Below are positions 26,131 through 34,429 of a stretch of DNA of 64,000 nucleotides, piece after piece. The number at the start of each line of letters is the position of its first letter. Within the stretch, counting starts at the first letter, position 1. Both the position numbers and the translations under genes were made by a program. The DNA lies in contig CP060531.1 in the NCBI GenBank assembly GCA_016806715.1, positions 1,411,966-1,475,965 of the forward strand, written 5' to 3'. The notes under the pieces are model-generated. The model did no database searches. It saw only the letters and a list, made by a program, of their open reading frames with translations, and had not been told where the DNA came from. This DNA is from Thermoplasmatales archaeon (lineage in GTDB: Archaea; Thermoplasmatota; Thermoplasmata; Thermoplasmatales; Thermoplasmataceae).

Positions 26131-27143
26131 CAGGTAAGGTTCCCTGTTATGAAGGATACCATGCTGTCGACAATCCTCTCCTTCACCATTGATGGGTTTT
26201 TCCAGGAGAAGAGCGATGGCTCAAGGTAGCACGCAAGTGCACATTTATTGCAGCTTTCGTAAGGTTTCCAGTCGAACGAGTTCCACATTTTCGCGAGATC
26301 AACATCCCAGACTTTTGCAGACCCCTTATACTCGTTAAGTACATAGCAGGGCTGCACAATGCTGCCGGTCGGATCTATGTTTACGGTCAACCATGGCTTG
26401 CACACCCATTTCTCGGTGCCATACCATGAGTTCAACAGTGCCTCAAAGTACTCTTTAGAGTTCAGTACAGGATATCCACGGATTTTGTACTCGTGCAGCA
26501 GCGATATTGTATCCCTGAGCCTGTTCCGTTCCGGTGACATCGGGTCTGCTGTTGAATAGTCATACGCTATCTGAAAGTTTATGCTCACACCGAGCTTTAC
26601 TGCCAGGTTCACGAGGTCAGTAGCCTGATCCATATTTTCCCTTGTGATGGTTGAGCTTATTGCCATGTGGACATGGTCACGCGCAGCCTCTATTCCCTCA
26701 ACAGCTTTCCTGAACGACCCATTTATGCCCCTCAGCCTGTCGTGCACCTCTCCTATTCCGTCAAGGGACACGAAAAGATAATTCAGGTCATCCTTTATGT
26801 TTCCGATCTTCTGTTTCAGCAGCCACCCATTTGTAACCATTGAAGTATGGAACCTTCTGTATGATTCATGTAATATCTGGTCTATGTCATTTCTAAGCAG
26901 CGGTTCTCCACCCTCAAATCCAAGGAAAGAGATTCCCGCGCGCTTCAGGGAATCCATCATCCTCACCTCTTCATCAATATCAAGAAGTTGCTCGTCCTTT
27001 CTTCTCCAGAATGGGCACATTTTGCATCTCAGATTGCATTCATAAAGAAGTTTATGTCCTGCGATAAATGGCATCCGGGAACCGGAAGAAACTTTCATGG
27101 ACCTCAGTATACCCCGGGCAACAACGGGTCGAATTAATGCCAT
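26130..27143 (-). CDS. Radical SAM protein, likely SPASM-type
   Basis: The 337-residue enzyme has the radical SAM cluster motif CNLRCKMC (Cys36, Cys40, Cys43), the GGEPLL motif around residue 80 and the MVTNGWLL strand. A C-terminal cysteine-rich segment (CKPW, QPCYV, CNKCALACYLEPS) suggests an auxiliary Fe-S cluster as in SPASM/twitch proteins. The substrate cannot be inferred; peptide modification or lipid enzymes are possible. A TATA-like TTGTATAAGC lies about 25 nt upstream of the start on the - strand. The last codons abut the right end of the IS605 element, so the native C-terminus may have been altered. Confidence 0.85.
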   Translation of the reverse strand: MALIRPVVARGILRSMKVSSGSRMPFIAGHKLLYECNLRCKMCPFWRRKDEQLLDIDEEVRMMDSLKRAGISFLGFEGGEPLLRNDIDQILHESYRRFHTSMVTNGWLLKQKIGNIKDDLNYLFVSLDGIGEVHDRLRGINGSFRKAVEGIEAARDHVHMAISSTITRENMDQATDLVNLAVKLGVSINFQIAYDYSTADPMSPERNRLRDTISLLHEYKIRGYPVLNSKEYFEALLNSWYGTEKWVCKPWLTVNIDPTGSIVQPCYVLNEYKGSAKVWDVDLAKMWNSFDWKPYESCNKCALACYLEPSLFSWKNPSMVKERIVDSMVSFITGNLT

Positions 27144-27377
27144 TTATTAATAGCTCAAGCGCTTATACAAACTTTGCGTATTTTTTACTATTTATATTCT
27201 GCTGTTTTCCCCGTGCTCATTTAACCGCTCTTATTTTGCTTATCTTGTTCAGGCAAACTTGTAATTAGCAACTGTTAAATATCTTTCTTATATCCGATTA
27301 TTCGGAGCGATCGTTCTGCGACAAGCAGTAATTCGTATATTGCTGTCAGGGAAAACTGCTTCGGGAAATGATCAAAA

Positions 27378-27545
27378 ATGAAGTATAAAGATACGTGCAC
27401 ATCCTGCGGAATCGGACTCGTTGAAGTGGGATACTCAATATTCGACTGCCCAAATTGCGGTGAGGAAGTCATAGGGCGATGCAAGGACTGCAGGGAACAC
27501 TCCACTCATTACGTTTGCGGTTCATGCGGCTTTCAGGGACCATAG
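27378..27545 (+). CDS. Small zinc-ribbon protein (DUF1610-like)
   Basis: This 55-residue frame holds four CxxC pairs: Cys7/10, 24/27, 35/38 and 47/50. It ends GSCGFQGP, the pattern of archaeal zinc-ribbon RNA-binding proteins of the DUF1610 type. Such genes are commonly found immediately upstream of aEF-1beta, as here (8-nt gap). A TATA-like TTAAATATC near 27274 suggests a leader of some 75 nt. Confidence 0.85.
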   Translation: MKYKDTCTSCGIGLVEVGYSIFDCPNCGEEVIGRCKDCREHSTHYVCGSCGFQGP

Positions 27546-27553
27546 CGATTCTT

Positions 27554-27820
27554 ATGGGAGACGTTTGTGTAGTTTTCAAGGTCCTGCCAGAAGATTCCGA
27601 GCTAAAAATAGAGACGCTTGAAAAAGAAATTGTTGAAAAAATAAATGGAATATGTGAAGTCAACAAAATTAGTGTTGATGACATTGGATTCGGGATAAAG
27701 GCCCTTAAGATACAGGTTGTTGTCCCCGACGAGGAAGGAAAGATCGACCGTGTTGAACAGGCAATTTCCTCAATCTCCGGAGTCGGGCAGGTAGACAGCG
27801 AAGACGTTACGCTGGTATGA
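27554..27820 (+). CDS. ef1b: Elongation factor aEF-1beta (nucleotide exchange factor)
   Basis: The 88-residue protein promotes GDP/GTP exchange on aEF-1A. It starts MGDVCVVFKVLPEDSE and has the family pattern DDIGFGIKALKIQVVVPDEEG, then VEQAISSISGVGQVD and a C-terminal strand. Length matches archaeal family members. The frame is open further upstream to 27479, but the zinc-ribbon gene and family length fix ATG 27554. Confidence 0.94.
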   Translation: MGDVCVVFKVLPEDSELKIETLEKEIVEKINGICEVNKISVDDIGFGIKALKIQVVVPDEEGKIDRVEQAISSISGVGQVDSEDVTLV

Positions 27821-27843
27821 ATACAAACCCGGACTCAATTTCT

Positions 27844-27873
27844 AACCTAACTTTGCCCCATTGTAGTACTACA
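27844..27873 (+). repeat. Left terminal inverted repeat of the IS4/IS1634-like element
   Basis: It begins AACCTAACTTTGCCCCATTG and ends TACTACA. It matches the reverse complement of 29452-29481 with four mismatches. It lies 23 nt after the aEF-1beta stop, so insertion did not break that gene. Confidence 0.88.
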
Positions 27874-27950
27874 GCTTTCTGATTATCAGTTATTTGACCG
27901 GTTCTGGTAATAAAAAGATCTTTATACTATGTAGTGATATTATCATTACA

Positions 27951-29456
27951 TTGACCTATACCAGAAAAATCATCAGGGGCGAGAATACCTACCTGTACCG
28001 GGTAACGAGCTTCAGGGACAGGGATACCGGTAAGGTGAGGCAGCGATCTGAGTACCAGGGGAAGGAGATCATCAAGGATAACGTAAAGACAATACAGAAG
28101 CCGAGGAACCGCATACAGGTGAGAAGGGTGCTGGAGTCAGCACCATATATCTTATACAGGAATGCCGAGAATTTCGGCATTAACGATGATTTTATCACTG
28201 CGATGCAGGGCCTGACAAACATGAGGGAAGCTGCCAGACGAATCATCATGCTTGCCGCTTCTCACATGACGGGAACATTCGGATCCCTGGAACTTCACAC
28301 CGGAATCAGGGATTCAACTGTCAAGGAGGAGCGTGATCTTGTCGATTTCATTGGATCTAAGGATCCCGATGTCATATCGATCCTGGAGAGGGCAATGTCC
28401 CAAAGGATTGTCAAGGCATACGGCTCACACGGAATCGTGTATGATCTCAGTGCAGTCAGGTATCTGGGCTCTGAGAACGATCTTGCCATGTACGGTCACT
28501 ATTACCGTACGAATGGCGGTAACAGGGAGATCAACTTCGTTCTCGCCGTTACGAGAGAGGGGGGCATACCGGTGCATCACCGCATCATGCCCGGTAACAT
28601 TGTATCGGTGAGCACCGTCGGGGCATTCGCCATGGAACTGCGGGACCTCGGGATCAGTACAATCATGGTAGTCATGGACAGGGGATTCTATTCCACACAG
28701 AATATCAAGGACCTCAAGGATTATTCGCTGATAGGTGCAATACCTGCATCCCTGAAGATGTATCATGACCTGCTTGCTAAATCCGGGAAGATTGAGAATT
28801 CAAGGAACTACATCCAGTACCATAAAGAGACGGTGTTCTTCAGGGAACACCGCATTGACTCCATACGGTACATTGTGTACTTCTCCGCACAGAGCAGGGC
28901 AGACAGGATGCAGGCATTCTATTCGCATCTGTCGGATATCGAAGGAGATCTGAAAGCCCTCCAGGGCAAGAGATTCGACTCAGAACAGGACATGATGCAC
29001 ACTGCGATTTCTGCAACCGGAGACATGGCAAGGTACTTTGACCTGGGAGCATCGGAAGGGTCGCTCACATACAGGCTGAAGCACAATGCCATACAGGCTA
29101 GAACCAACAGGATGGGTTTCTTCATCCTCTTCACGAATACGATGATCGGTGCAGATGAGATACTCAGGATATACAGGGAGAAGGACGTGGTGGAGAAAGC
29201 TTTCATGCATTCAAGGCCATCCATGCAACCGGTGTATGCAAGAACAGAGGAAGGCACCAGGGCAAGGATATTCCTCTCCATCCTGGGATATTCCATGATG
29301 AGGATGATCGCGCACAGGTGCGATCTTTCATACGAAGAGACTGAAAGAATCCTTTCAGGAATAAAGGAAGTTGTATATAGCAATGGGTCGCATGCGCCAG
29401 TGGAACTCACAAAGGAGCAGAAATCCGTGCTCCAAAAGAGTTCAATTGAATTGTAG
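27951..29456 (+). CDS. IS4-superfamily (IS1634-like) DDE transposase
   Basis: About 501 residues. The catalytic triad is recognisable: Asp in GIVYDLSAVRYLGSEND, Asp in MVVMDRGFYSTQ, and Glu in the YREKDVVEKAF motif characteristic of IS4/IS1634 transposases. A long insertion lies between the second Asp and Glu. The start is probably TTG 27951, placed about 25 nt after a TATA-like TTTATACTA (27921-27929), hence leaderless; the frame is open to 27894. No frameshift or internal stop is present, so the element may be active. Confidence 0.9.
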   Translation: MTYTRKIIRGENTYLYRVTSFRDRDTGKVRQRSEYQGKEIIKDNVKTIQKPRNRIQVRRVLESAPYILYRNAENFGINDDFITAMQGLTNMREAARRIIMLAASHMTGTFGSLELHTGIRDSTVKEERDLVDFIGSKDPDVISILERAMSQRIVKAYGSHGIVYDLSAVRYLGSENDLAMYGHYYRTNGGNREINFVLAVTREGGIPVHHRIMPGNIVSVSTVGAFAMELRDLGISTIMVVMDRGFYSTQNIKDLKDYSLIGAIPASLKMYHDLLAKSGKIENSRNYIQYHKETVFFREHRIDSIRYIVYFSAQSRADRMQAFYSHLSDIEGDLKALQGKRFDSEQDMMHTAISATGDMARYFDLGASEGSLTYRLKHNAIQARTNRMGFFILFTNTMIGADEILRIYREKDVVEKAFMHSRPSMQPVYARTEEGTRARIFLSILGYSMMRMIAHRCDLSYEETERILSGIKEVVYSNGSHAPVELTKEQKSVLQKSSIEL

Positions 29457-29481
29457 TGATACAAAGGGGCAAAGATAGGTT
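29452..29481 (-). repeat. Right terminal inverted repeat of the IS4/IS1634-like element
   Basis: Read on the - strand it begins AACCTATCTTTGCCCCTTTG and ends CACTACA, pairing with 27844-27873. It overlaps the last codons of the transposase gene. Confidence 0.88.
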
Positions 29482-29726
29482 CTAAAATAAGGTAGCTTAG
29501 CATTAACGTTTACATTTTTATAAATTAGTTTTTTTATCCGCAGTCCTTTGGGCATATAGCGTGAGATACTATAGAAACACAATCTCTATTGCGATCTAGT
29601 AAGGGGCCATGCACCGAGTTCTTGAGAGTTAACACATCTTTCTCGTATCACCGGTAATTATAGACCTTATCACAAAAGAGACGCTAAAATTTAATAACTT
29701 CTTGGAGCTGTTGAACCGATGCTCGT

Positions 29727-30641
29727 GTGATCATAGAAATAGCCAGAAAAGCGGATTTGAAGAACATACCACAATTTTCCATAAGGTTGGACTTGGCATG
29801 GGAACTCTTCCTTCCGGAATCTTTAAGCTCGCTTCCCCAGAAAGGCAACGACACAAACTTAATTCTTCTCTCTAATTGGCTATGGAACACCTTGGGAAAT
29901 AATGCGGGCAGGCTGAGGAAAGACCTTCCTGAAAAACAGTGGATAATTGTTCCTGCCCTAGACCAGTCCGCATTAAGATTCGTGGAGCGAATAGCCTCAT
30001 TCTGGTCAGACGAAGTTCTTGAATATGTTTTGAGGGGCGACGAAACTCCATTCGAGAGAGATGCCTGGATCCCACCAACAGTAAATGTATTTTCTGACAA
30101 GGACAAAGAGCCGGAGGAGGAGGCCCTAACACTGAAGGAACCCGAAGGAACCACAAGTTTTCTCATGCCGCTATTAGGTATGGGCCGCGCATTCATGCGG
30201 ACTTACAGGATAGCTAAGGGTGGCACATACTCCCGGCTCCACAGCCATTCTATAGTGGATGAGTATTATTTGGTACTCAGCGGAACCGGATCTCTCAGGG
30301 TAGGAGAAAAAACGATGATTATTGCACCAGGGACATTGATATCGAAGCCAACTGGGCCGGACTTGACCAGCCAGTTTATTGCTGACAGAGGAGAGGAGCT
30401 TAAGGTACTGGACATAGAAGTCTGGCCGGATTCCACAAGAACATCTAAGGACTTTGTTTATTACTCGGATCACAAAGAAGTCCTGCTGAGGGGATTGGGT
30501 TGGTCTGATTCATTTCCTTACGAATCAATTACCAGTGCGAAAGACCTGGATGAAAACTACGATTACGGATACAGCAGAAACAAGGACGGTTCATGGAATC
30601 CCAAAGATGTGCCCGGATTCAAACCAAGAAAAAAGAAATGA
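29727..30641 (+). CDS. Cupin-domain protein with unknown N-terminal half
   Basis: The 304-residue protein has a cupin beta-barrel at about residues 155-235. Motif 1 is GGTYSRLHSHSIVDEYYLVLSG (metal-binding HxH...E) and motif 2 follows at APGTLISKPTGPDL. The N-terminal about 120 residues are alpha-helical-looking and unrecognised, and the C-terminal tail is lysine-rich. Cupins include isomerases, dioxygenases and storage or sensor proteins, so no reaction can be assigned. GTG 29727 is about 30 nt after a TATA-like AAAATTTAATAAC, consistent with a leaderless transcript. It follows the IS element, and an intergenic stretch of about 245 nt shows no further gene. Confidence 0.8.
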   Translation: MIIEIARKADLKNIPQFSIRLDLAWELFLPESLSSLPQKGNDTNLILLSNWLWNTLGNNAGRLRKDLPEKQWIIVPALDQSALRFVERIASFWSDEVLEYVLRGDETPFERDAWIPPTVNVFSDKDKEPEEEALTLKEPEGTTSFLMPLLGMGRAFMRTYRIAKGGTYSRLHSHSIVDEYYLVLSGTGSLRVGEKTMIIAPGTLISKPTGPDLTSQFIADRGEELKVLDIEVWPDSTRTSKDFVYYSDHKEVLLRGLGWSDSFPYESITSAKDLDENYDYGYSRNKDGSWNPKDVPGFKPRKKK

Positions 30642-31048
30642 TCCTTATTCAGGATCAGTAAAATGCTTTCTCGTACTCTATAACCATTAGCGAAGGGTTT
30701 CCCATAAAGAGGGGTGTCAGGTTCCATTGGATACACGGTTCCCGCTTTAATGGCTCCTTTAGCACCAATCTAGTTTGCACATTAAAATACATAGTTCTAG
30801 AATTGGGCGCTAACAACAGGAAAGGGTGCGGATAGCGATTAAGCGGTGAGAAATAAAATTGCTGATTTCTTGCAGGAAGTTATAATTCCTCAATTCAATT
30901 ATCCACCCAGTTCAGGATAGAGATGGGAACATTGAGGTCATGATCCTGGTGTCACAGATGTTCTTCAACCGGTAATGAAATTCGATTACGGGCAAATTTT
31001 TTTTATCTCATTAGGGATATCCTACCGAGGAAGAACTGAGGGAACTTT
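30642..31048. other. Gene-free 407-nt stretch
   Basis: I see no convincing coding frame, RNA gene or repeat. Near its 3' end is an AT-rich AAATTTTTTTTATCTC tract (about 30996-31011) that can serve as the promoter of the small gene at 31049. Given the flanking insertion sequence it could contain decayed sequence. Confidence 0.4.
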
Positions 31049-31306
31049 ATGTATGACTGTTCAAAAATTCACAAGATAACGATACAATATACTTCAGAAG
31101 GGCCAGGCAAATATGCGGCAGACTCGTGGAAGATAATAACTGAGGATGAATCAAGGGCACTGTGCCAGATAGCCAACGATTCCGACAGGTCGCTCGAGGC
31201 GGTCATAAAGACACATTCGGAGAAACCTGTCAGATCCATTGTGATAAACATGGATGTTCACATGATGAGTCCATCTAAGGTCATCGTCGCTGCAGAGAAA
31301 TCCTAA
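31049..31306 (+). CDS. Small hypothetical protein
   Basis: The 85-residue product (MYDCSKIHKITIQYTSEGPGK...) is soluble and of mixed alpha/beta pattern, with a strand-rich end (RSIVINMDVHMM). The family is not recognised. An AT-rich promoter tract and a GAGG Shine-Dalgarno about 8 nt before the ATG support it. It is convergent with the SDR gene and overlaps it by four bases. Confidence 0.6.
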   Translation: MYDCSKIHKITIQYTSEGPGKYAADSWKIITEDESRALCQIANDSDRSLEAVIKTHSEKPVRSIVINMDVHMMSPSKVIVAAEKS

Positions 31307-32004
31307 CGACTGAACCTGTGTCCCCCATCAACTGCAAGTATGGAGCCGTTCACTAGGATTGAATCGTCGCTTGTAATCCAGTCAACAACCTTTGCAATCA
31401 ACTCGGGTGGGTTGTCACTGCTACCGATAAAGTAATTCTTGGCATTACCGTTAATGTATGAGGGGGCCAGCGCGTTGACCCTTATGCCCGACGCAAGGAG
31501 TTGCGATGCAAGTGATCCAACGAGCCGGTTCAATGCGGTCTTCGCTATGGAATATGACATCTTTTTAGGCTCTGGATATCCCAGCGTTTCTGCGCTGCTG
31601 AGGAGGATAATGGATGACCCTTTCGTCATAACAGATAGTGCAGATGATATGACTGCAACAGGAATCTTCAGGTGGGATTCTAGCATTGAGTCCAGCATCC
31701 TGTAATCTGCAATGCTGTCCTCACCATAACCTCCGATCTGTACAACGAGAACGTCCACGTCTTTCAGAACATGTTTTGTGCTGGATATTAGAGCATCCAG
31801 TCCCTCCCTCGTCGATACATCTGTTGATACATAGGAGAGTTGAGTGGGAGCATTCATCTCCTCAGCAATTTTTTTCAATTTACTCTCGTTCCTTGCAGAA
31901 ATCAACAGCCTGCATCCAGATTTCAGGTACCTGGAGACCATCGCAGACCCCAGTCCTTCGCTCACTCCGACAATCAAGACATTACGCTTTTGTGAGTTAA
32001 TCAT
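31303..32004 (-). CDS. Short-chain dehydrogenase/reductase (SDR family)
   Basis: The 233-residue classical SDR has the Rossmann nucleotide motif GVSEGLGSAM at residues 13-22, the VQIGG strand, the catalytic serine in LLSSAETLG and the YxxxK motif YSIAK. It ends with VNGSILAVDGGHRFSR, typical of the family. The substrate is not predictable; roles in sugar, lipid or alcohol metabolism are possible. It stands alone on the - strand. Confidence 0.88.
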   Translation of the reverse strand: MINSQKRNVLIVGVSEGLGSAMVSRYLKSGCRLLISARNESKLKKIAEEMNAPTQLSYVSTDVSTREGLDALISSTKHVLKDVDVLVVQIGGYGEDSIADYRMLDSMLESHLKIPVAVISSALSVMTKGSSIILLSSAETLGYPEPKKMSYSIAKTALNRLVGSLASQLLASGIRVNALAPSYINGNAKNYFIGSSDNPPELIAKVVDWITSDDSILVNGSILAVDGGHRFSR

Positions 32005-32205
32005 GGTTTCTCAGTTAATTGTAGCGTAAAAGCTTACCTGTTCAAAGTCGCTAAAGATAAAAAACTTATATCCATGCTTGAAATCAGGAGCGATAGTGTA
32101 GGTTTCATAAATTTCCATCCTCCGATGATAAAACTATTAAGGACGATGAAAATGTGGAATACAGCACATGAGAAGCCAGAGTTAGGCTGTATGATGGTGA
32201 TTTAG

Positions 32206-32487
32206 TTGAAGATGCCAAAAACAATGATGATGTATTGCAGGTTCTGCAATAAGCACACTCCGCATGAGGTTGAACGGGTTAGAAAAAAGAAGGCCAGTGA
32301 ATTCAAGGCAGGACAGAGGAGGTTCAGGAGAGCAACTTCAGGGTTTGGAGGATTCCCGAGACCGAAATTCGAGGGAAGAGAGAAACCTACTAAAAGGGTA
32401 AGTGTTAGATTCAGATGCGAAACGTGCAAGAGGGCTTCTACGCACCCAACTGACAGAGCCAAGAAGTTTGAGCTTGTGGAGGCATAA
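32206..32487 (+). CDS. rpl44e: Large-subunit ribosomal protein eL42 (L44e)
   Basis: The protein carries a zinc ribbon with CRFC...CETC pairs and the basic GQRRFRRATSGFGGFPRPKFEGREKPTKRV core of archaeal eL42, which sits at the E site. The start is TTG 32206 (MKMPKTM, matching the family MKMPK start), five bases after GGTGA at 32196-32200; ATG 32212 would remove two residues. It is first in the conserved eL42-eS27-aIF2alpha-Nop10-PAC2 operon. A TATA-like AAAAACTTATATCC lies near 32058-32072. Confidence 0.94.
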   Translation: MKMPKTMMMYCRFCNKHTPHEVERVRKKKASEFKAGQRRFRRATSGFGGFPRPKFEGREKPTKRVSVRFRCETCKRASTHPTDRAKKFELVEA

Positions 32488-32489
32488 AT

Positions 32490-32687
32490 ATGGCAGAACA
32501 GAAATTTGTAAAACTTAAAAGCATTGGGAATAAATTCATAAAAATAAAATGCAAGGACTGTGGGAATGAACAGATAACTTATTCCCGTGTCTCGTCCACA
32601 GTTGTCTGCAATATATGTGGTGCTACCATAGCGAAACCCACCGGCGGAACCCTGGCAGTTTCTGGTGACTATACTGGAGAAGCCTAA
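32490..32687 (+). CDS. rps27e: Small-subunit ribosomal protein eS27 (S27e)
   Basis: The 65-residue zinc ribbon has CKDC (residues 21-24) and CNIC (about 40-43) pairs and the conserved VVCNICGATIAKPTGGTL end. It is an archaeal/eukaryotic small-subunit protein. The stop overlaps the ATG of the aIF2-alpha gene (TAATG). Confidence 0.95.
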   Translation: MAEQKFVKLKSIGNKFIKIKCKDCGNEQITYSRVSSTVVCNICGATIAKPTGGTLAVSGDYTGEA

Positions 32688-33445
32688 TGCGGAAAGATCT
32701 TCCAGAAGTTGGTGACCTGGTTGTTGTCACCATCAGAGAAGTAAAGAATTTTGGCGCTAATGTAAAGCTTGATGAATACCCCGGAAAGGAGGGTTTCATA
32801 CACATAGCAGAAGTTGCAACCGGTTGGGTAAAGCACATACGGGACTATCTGCGTGAGGGACAGAGGACTGTCTGTAAAGTACTTGGAGTAAACCAGAGCC
32901 GCGGATACGTCGATCTTTCACTCAAACGGGTTAATGATCACCAGAAGCGGGAAAAGATATCTGAATGGAAAAACGATCAGAAGTCAGAAAAGCTTCTGGA
33001 GATAGTTGCTAAAGCCTTAAAGAAGACACCTGAAGAATGCGATAAGGAATTTGCTGATGACCTGAGGCAGAGGTACGGGACATTGTATAACGCATTTGAG
33101 GATGCTTCGTTGAATGAGATCTGGATGCCAGAAGTCAAGGCAAAATGGAAAAACGCAATGATCAAGGTTGCCAAGGAGAACATCAACACACCGTACGTCA
33201 AGATCAATGGGATGATTGAGGCTTATTCTGTAGCTGGAAACGGCGCAGAATCCGTCAGGGATACTATCGTTCAGGGTATGCTCCCGGGCGTTAATATACA
33301 GTATGCCGGTGCACCTAAGTATCGTATGGTTGTAACTGAAAAAGATTATAAGACTGCCGAGGATTTGCTGAAGAAATCTGTACAGTCCATCGCGGACGCT
33401 GCCAAGAAGAATTCAGTGAACTTCGAATTCACGAGAAAACAGTAA
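32687..33445 (+). CDS. aif2a: Translation initiation factor aIF2 alpha subunit
   Basis: The 252-residue aIF2-alpha has an N-terminal S1/OB domain (GDLVVVTIREVKNFGANVKLDEYPGKEGFIHIAE), a helical middle domain, and a C-terminal alpha/beta domain (YRMVVTEKDYKTAEDLL). With the beta and gamma subunits, which are not in this window, it carries initiator Met-tRNA to the ribosome. A serine-type regulatory loop as in eukaryotes is not obvious. Confidence 0.95.
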   Translation: MRKDLPEVGDLVVVTIREVKNFGANVKLDEYPGKEGFIHIAEVATGWVKHIRDYLREGQRTVCKVLGVNQSRGYVDLSLKRVNDHQKREKISEWKNDQKSEKLLEIVAKALKKTPEECDKEFADDLRQRYGTLYNAFEDASLNEIWMPEVKAKWKNAMIKVAKENINTPYVKINGMIEAYSVAGNGAESVRDTIVQGMLPGVNIQYAGAPKYRMVVTEKDYKTAEDLLKKSVQSIADAAKKNSVNFEFTRKQ

Positions 33446-33449
33446 GATT

Positions 33450-33638
33450 ATGCACTCACTGATAAGAAAATGCATTCAGAATGGGCATTACACTATGAAG
33501 GAGATTTGCCCAGTATGTGGCTCGGGTACAGAATTCGCCCTACCGCCGAAATATTCTCCATCAGACAGGTTCCAGAAATACAGGCTCAAGTTAATGGATG
33601 GCGAGAAAAATGGAAAAGATAATAATAAATCAATATAA
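33450..33638 (+). CDS. nop10: H/ACA RNP protein Nop10, with an incomplete zinc-ligand set
   Basis: Nop10 stabilises Cbf5 in H/ACA RNPs. The 62-residue product matches the family (GHYTMKEICPVCGSGTEFALPPKYSPSDRFQKYRLKL). Archaeal Nop10 usually binds zinc through two CxxC pairs. Here the first pair reads KCIQNG, so the second cysteine is asparagine, while CPVC is intact. The C-terminal about 12 residues overlap the next gene by 41 nt. Confidence 0.92.
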   Translation: MHSLIRKCIQNGHYTMKEICPVCGSGTEFALPPKYSPSDRFQKYRLKLMDGEKNGKDNNKSI

Positions 33639-34368
33639 AAAACCAAAACTGAATAATCCTATACTTATAGGTGGGCTCCCCGGTATAGGCAACATTGGAA
33701 AGATTGCCGCGGAGTACCTTATAGAGAAACTCAAGATGCAAAAGATGATTGACATTTTCTCGCAATATCTTCCACCGCAGGTGTTTATCGGAGAAGATAG
33801 CACCACAATTCTTGTGCGGAACTCCATATATTACAAGAAATTTCCGGGAAAGAAAGACCTGATGATACTCGTAGGCGATTTTCAGGGCACTACGCAGGAA
33901 GGACAGTATGAGATGTCATATAATGTGCTTGAAATCGCGAGGAAATACAATGTCAGCATGGTCTATACCCTTGGAGGATACAGCATAGGCAAGATAATTG
34001 AATCGCCAAGAATACTCGGGGCTGTGACAACTCCTGAATTAAGGGAACAGCTGCAGGGAAACGGGGTTGTCTTCCCAAAGGGAGAACCTGGCGGCGGTAT
34101 AGTTGGGTCTGCGGGCGTTATGCTCGGGCTTGCCAGGGAACTTTTTTCCATTAAAGGGGCGTGCCTCATGGGAGAAACCTCAGGCTATTTTGCTGACCCG
34201 AAAGGTGCCAGGGAAATGCTCAAGGTTCTAGGTTCGATTCTAGGAATAGAAATTGACCTTACAGACATTGAGGAAAGAAGCAAGCAGATTGAACAGATTA
34301 CCGAAAAAATGCAGGAAGAGGTTCAGGGCAAGAACCAGCCCAAGGAAGACCTGGGTTACTTCCGCTGA
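33598..34368 (+). CDS. PAC2-family protein (proteasome assembly chaperone-like)
   Basis: The 256-residue protein has GGLPGIGNIGKIAAEYLIEKL near the N-terminus, the VFIGEDSTT segment and FPKGEPGGGIVGSAGVMLGLA. It is an archaeal PAC2/DUF75 family member, homologous to a eukaryotic proteasome assembly chaperone; the archaeal role is not firmly established. It ends in a charged helical tail (IEERSKQIEQITEKMQEEVQ). It is the last gene of the eL42 operon and overlaps nop10. ATG 33610 is an alternative start. Confidence 0.9.
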   Translation: MARKMEKIIINQYKKPKLNNPILIGGLPGIGNIGKIAAEYLIEKLKMQKMIDIFSQYLPPQVFIGEDSTTILVRNSIYYKKFPGKKDLMILVGDFQGTTQEGQYEMSYNVLEIARKYNVSMVYTLGGYSIGKIIESPRILGAVTTPELREQLQGNGVVFPKGEPGGGIVGSAGVMLGLARELFSIKGACLMGETSGYFADPKGAREMLKVLGSILGIEIDLTDIEERSKQIEQITEKMQEEVQGKNQPKEDLGYFR

Positions 34369-34429
34369 AAACAATATTTCTTAAAAAATAAAGAAGGGAT
34401 GTATATTATTTTTCTATCGTCCTGTTTGC

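Larger units (their letters stand above)
27844..29481 (+). mobile_element. Complete IS4/IS1634-like insertion sequence
   Basis: About 1.64 kb bounded by 30-bp terminal inverted repeats at 27844-27873 and 29452-29481, with 26 of 30 matching positions and a shared AACCTA.CTTTGCCCC core. They enclose one intact DDE transposase gene. The right repeat includes the transposase stop codon. I could not see a convincing target duplication in the immediate flanks. Confidence 0.9.

Noticed and set aside
28919-29503. A 194-codon open frame on the - strand inside the IS4/IS1634-like element
   Set aside because: It is antisense to the transposase coding frame, has no recognisable motif, and its codons mirror the real gene. 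It is a shadow frame.
30642-31048. A non-coding RNA (SRP or RNase P RNA) in the 407-nt gap
   Set aside because: No conserved SRP Alu/S-domain or RNase P core motifs were recognisable and the base composition is not GC-rich.
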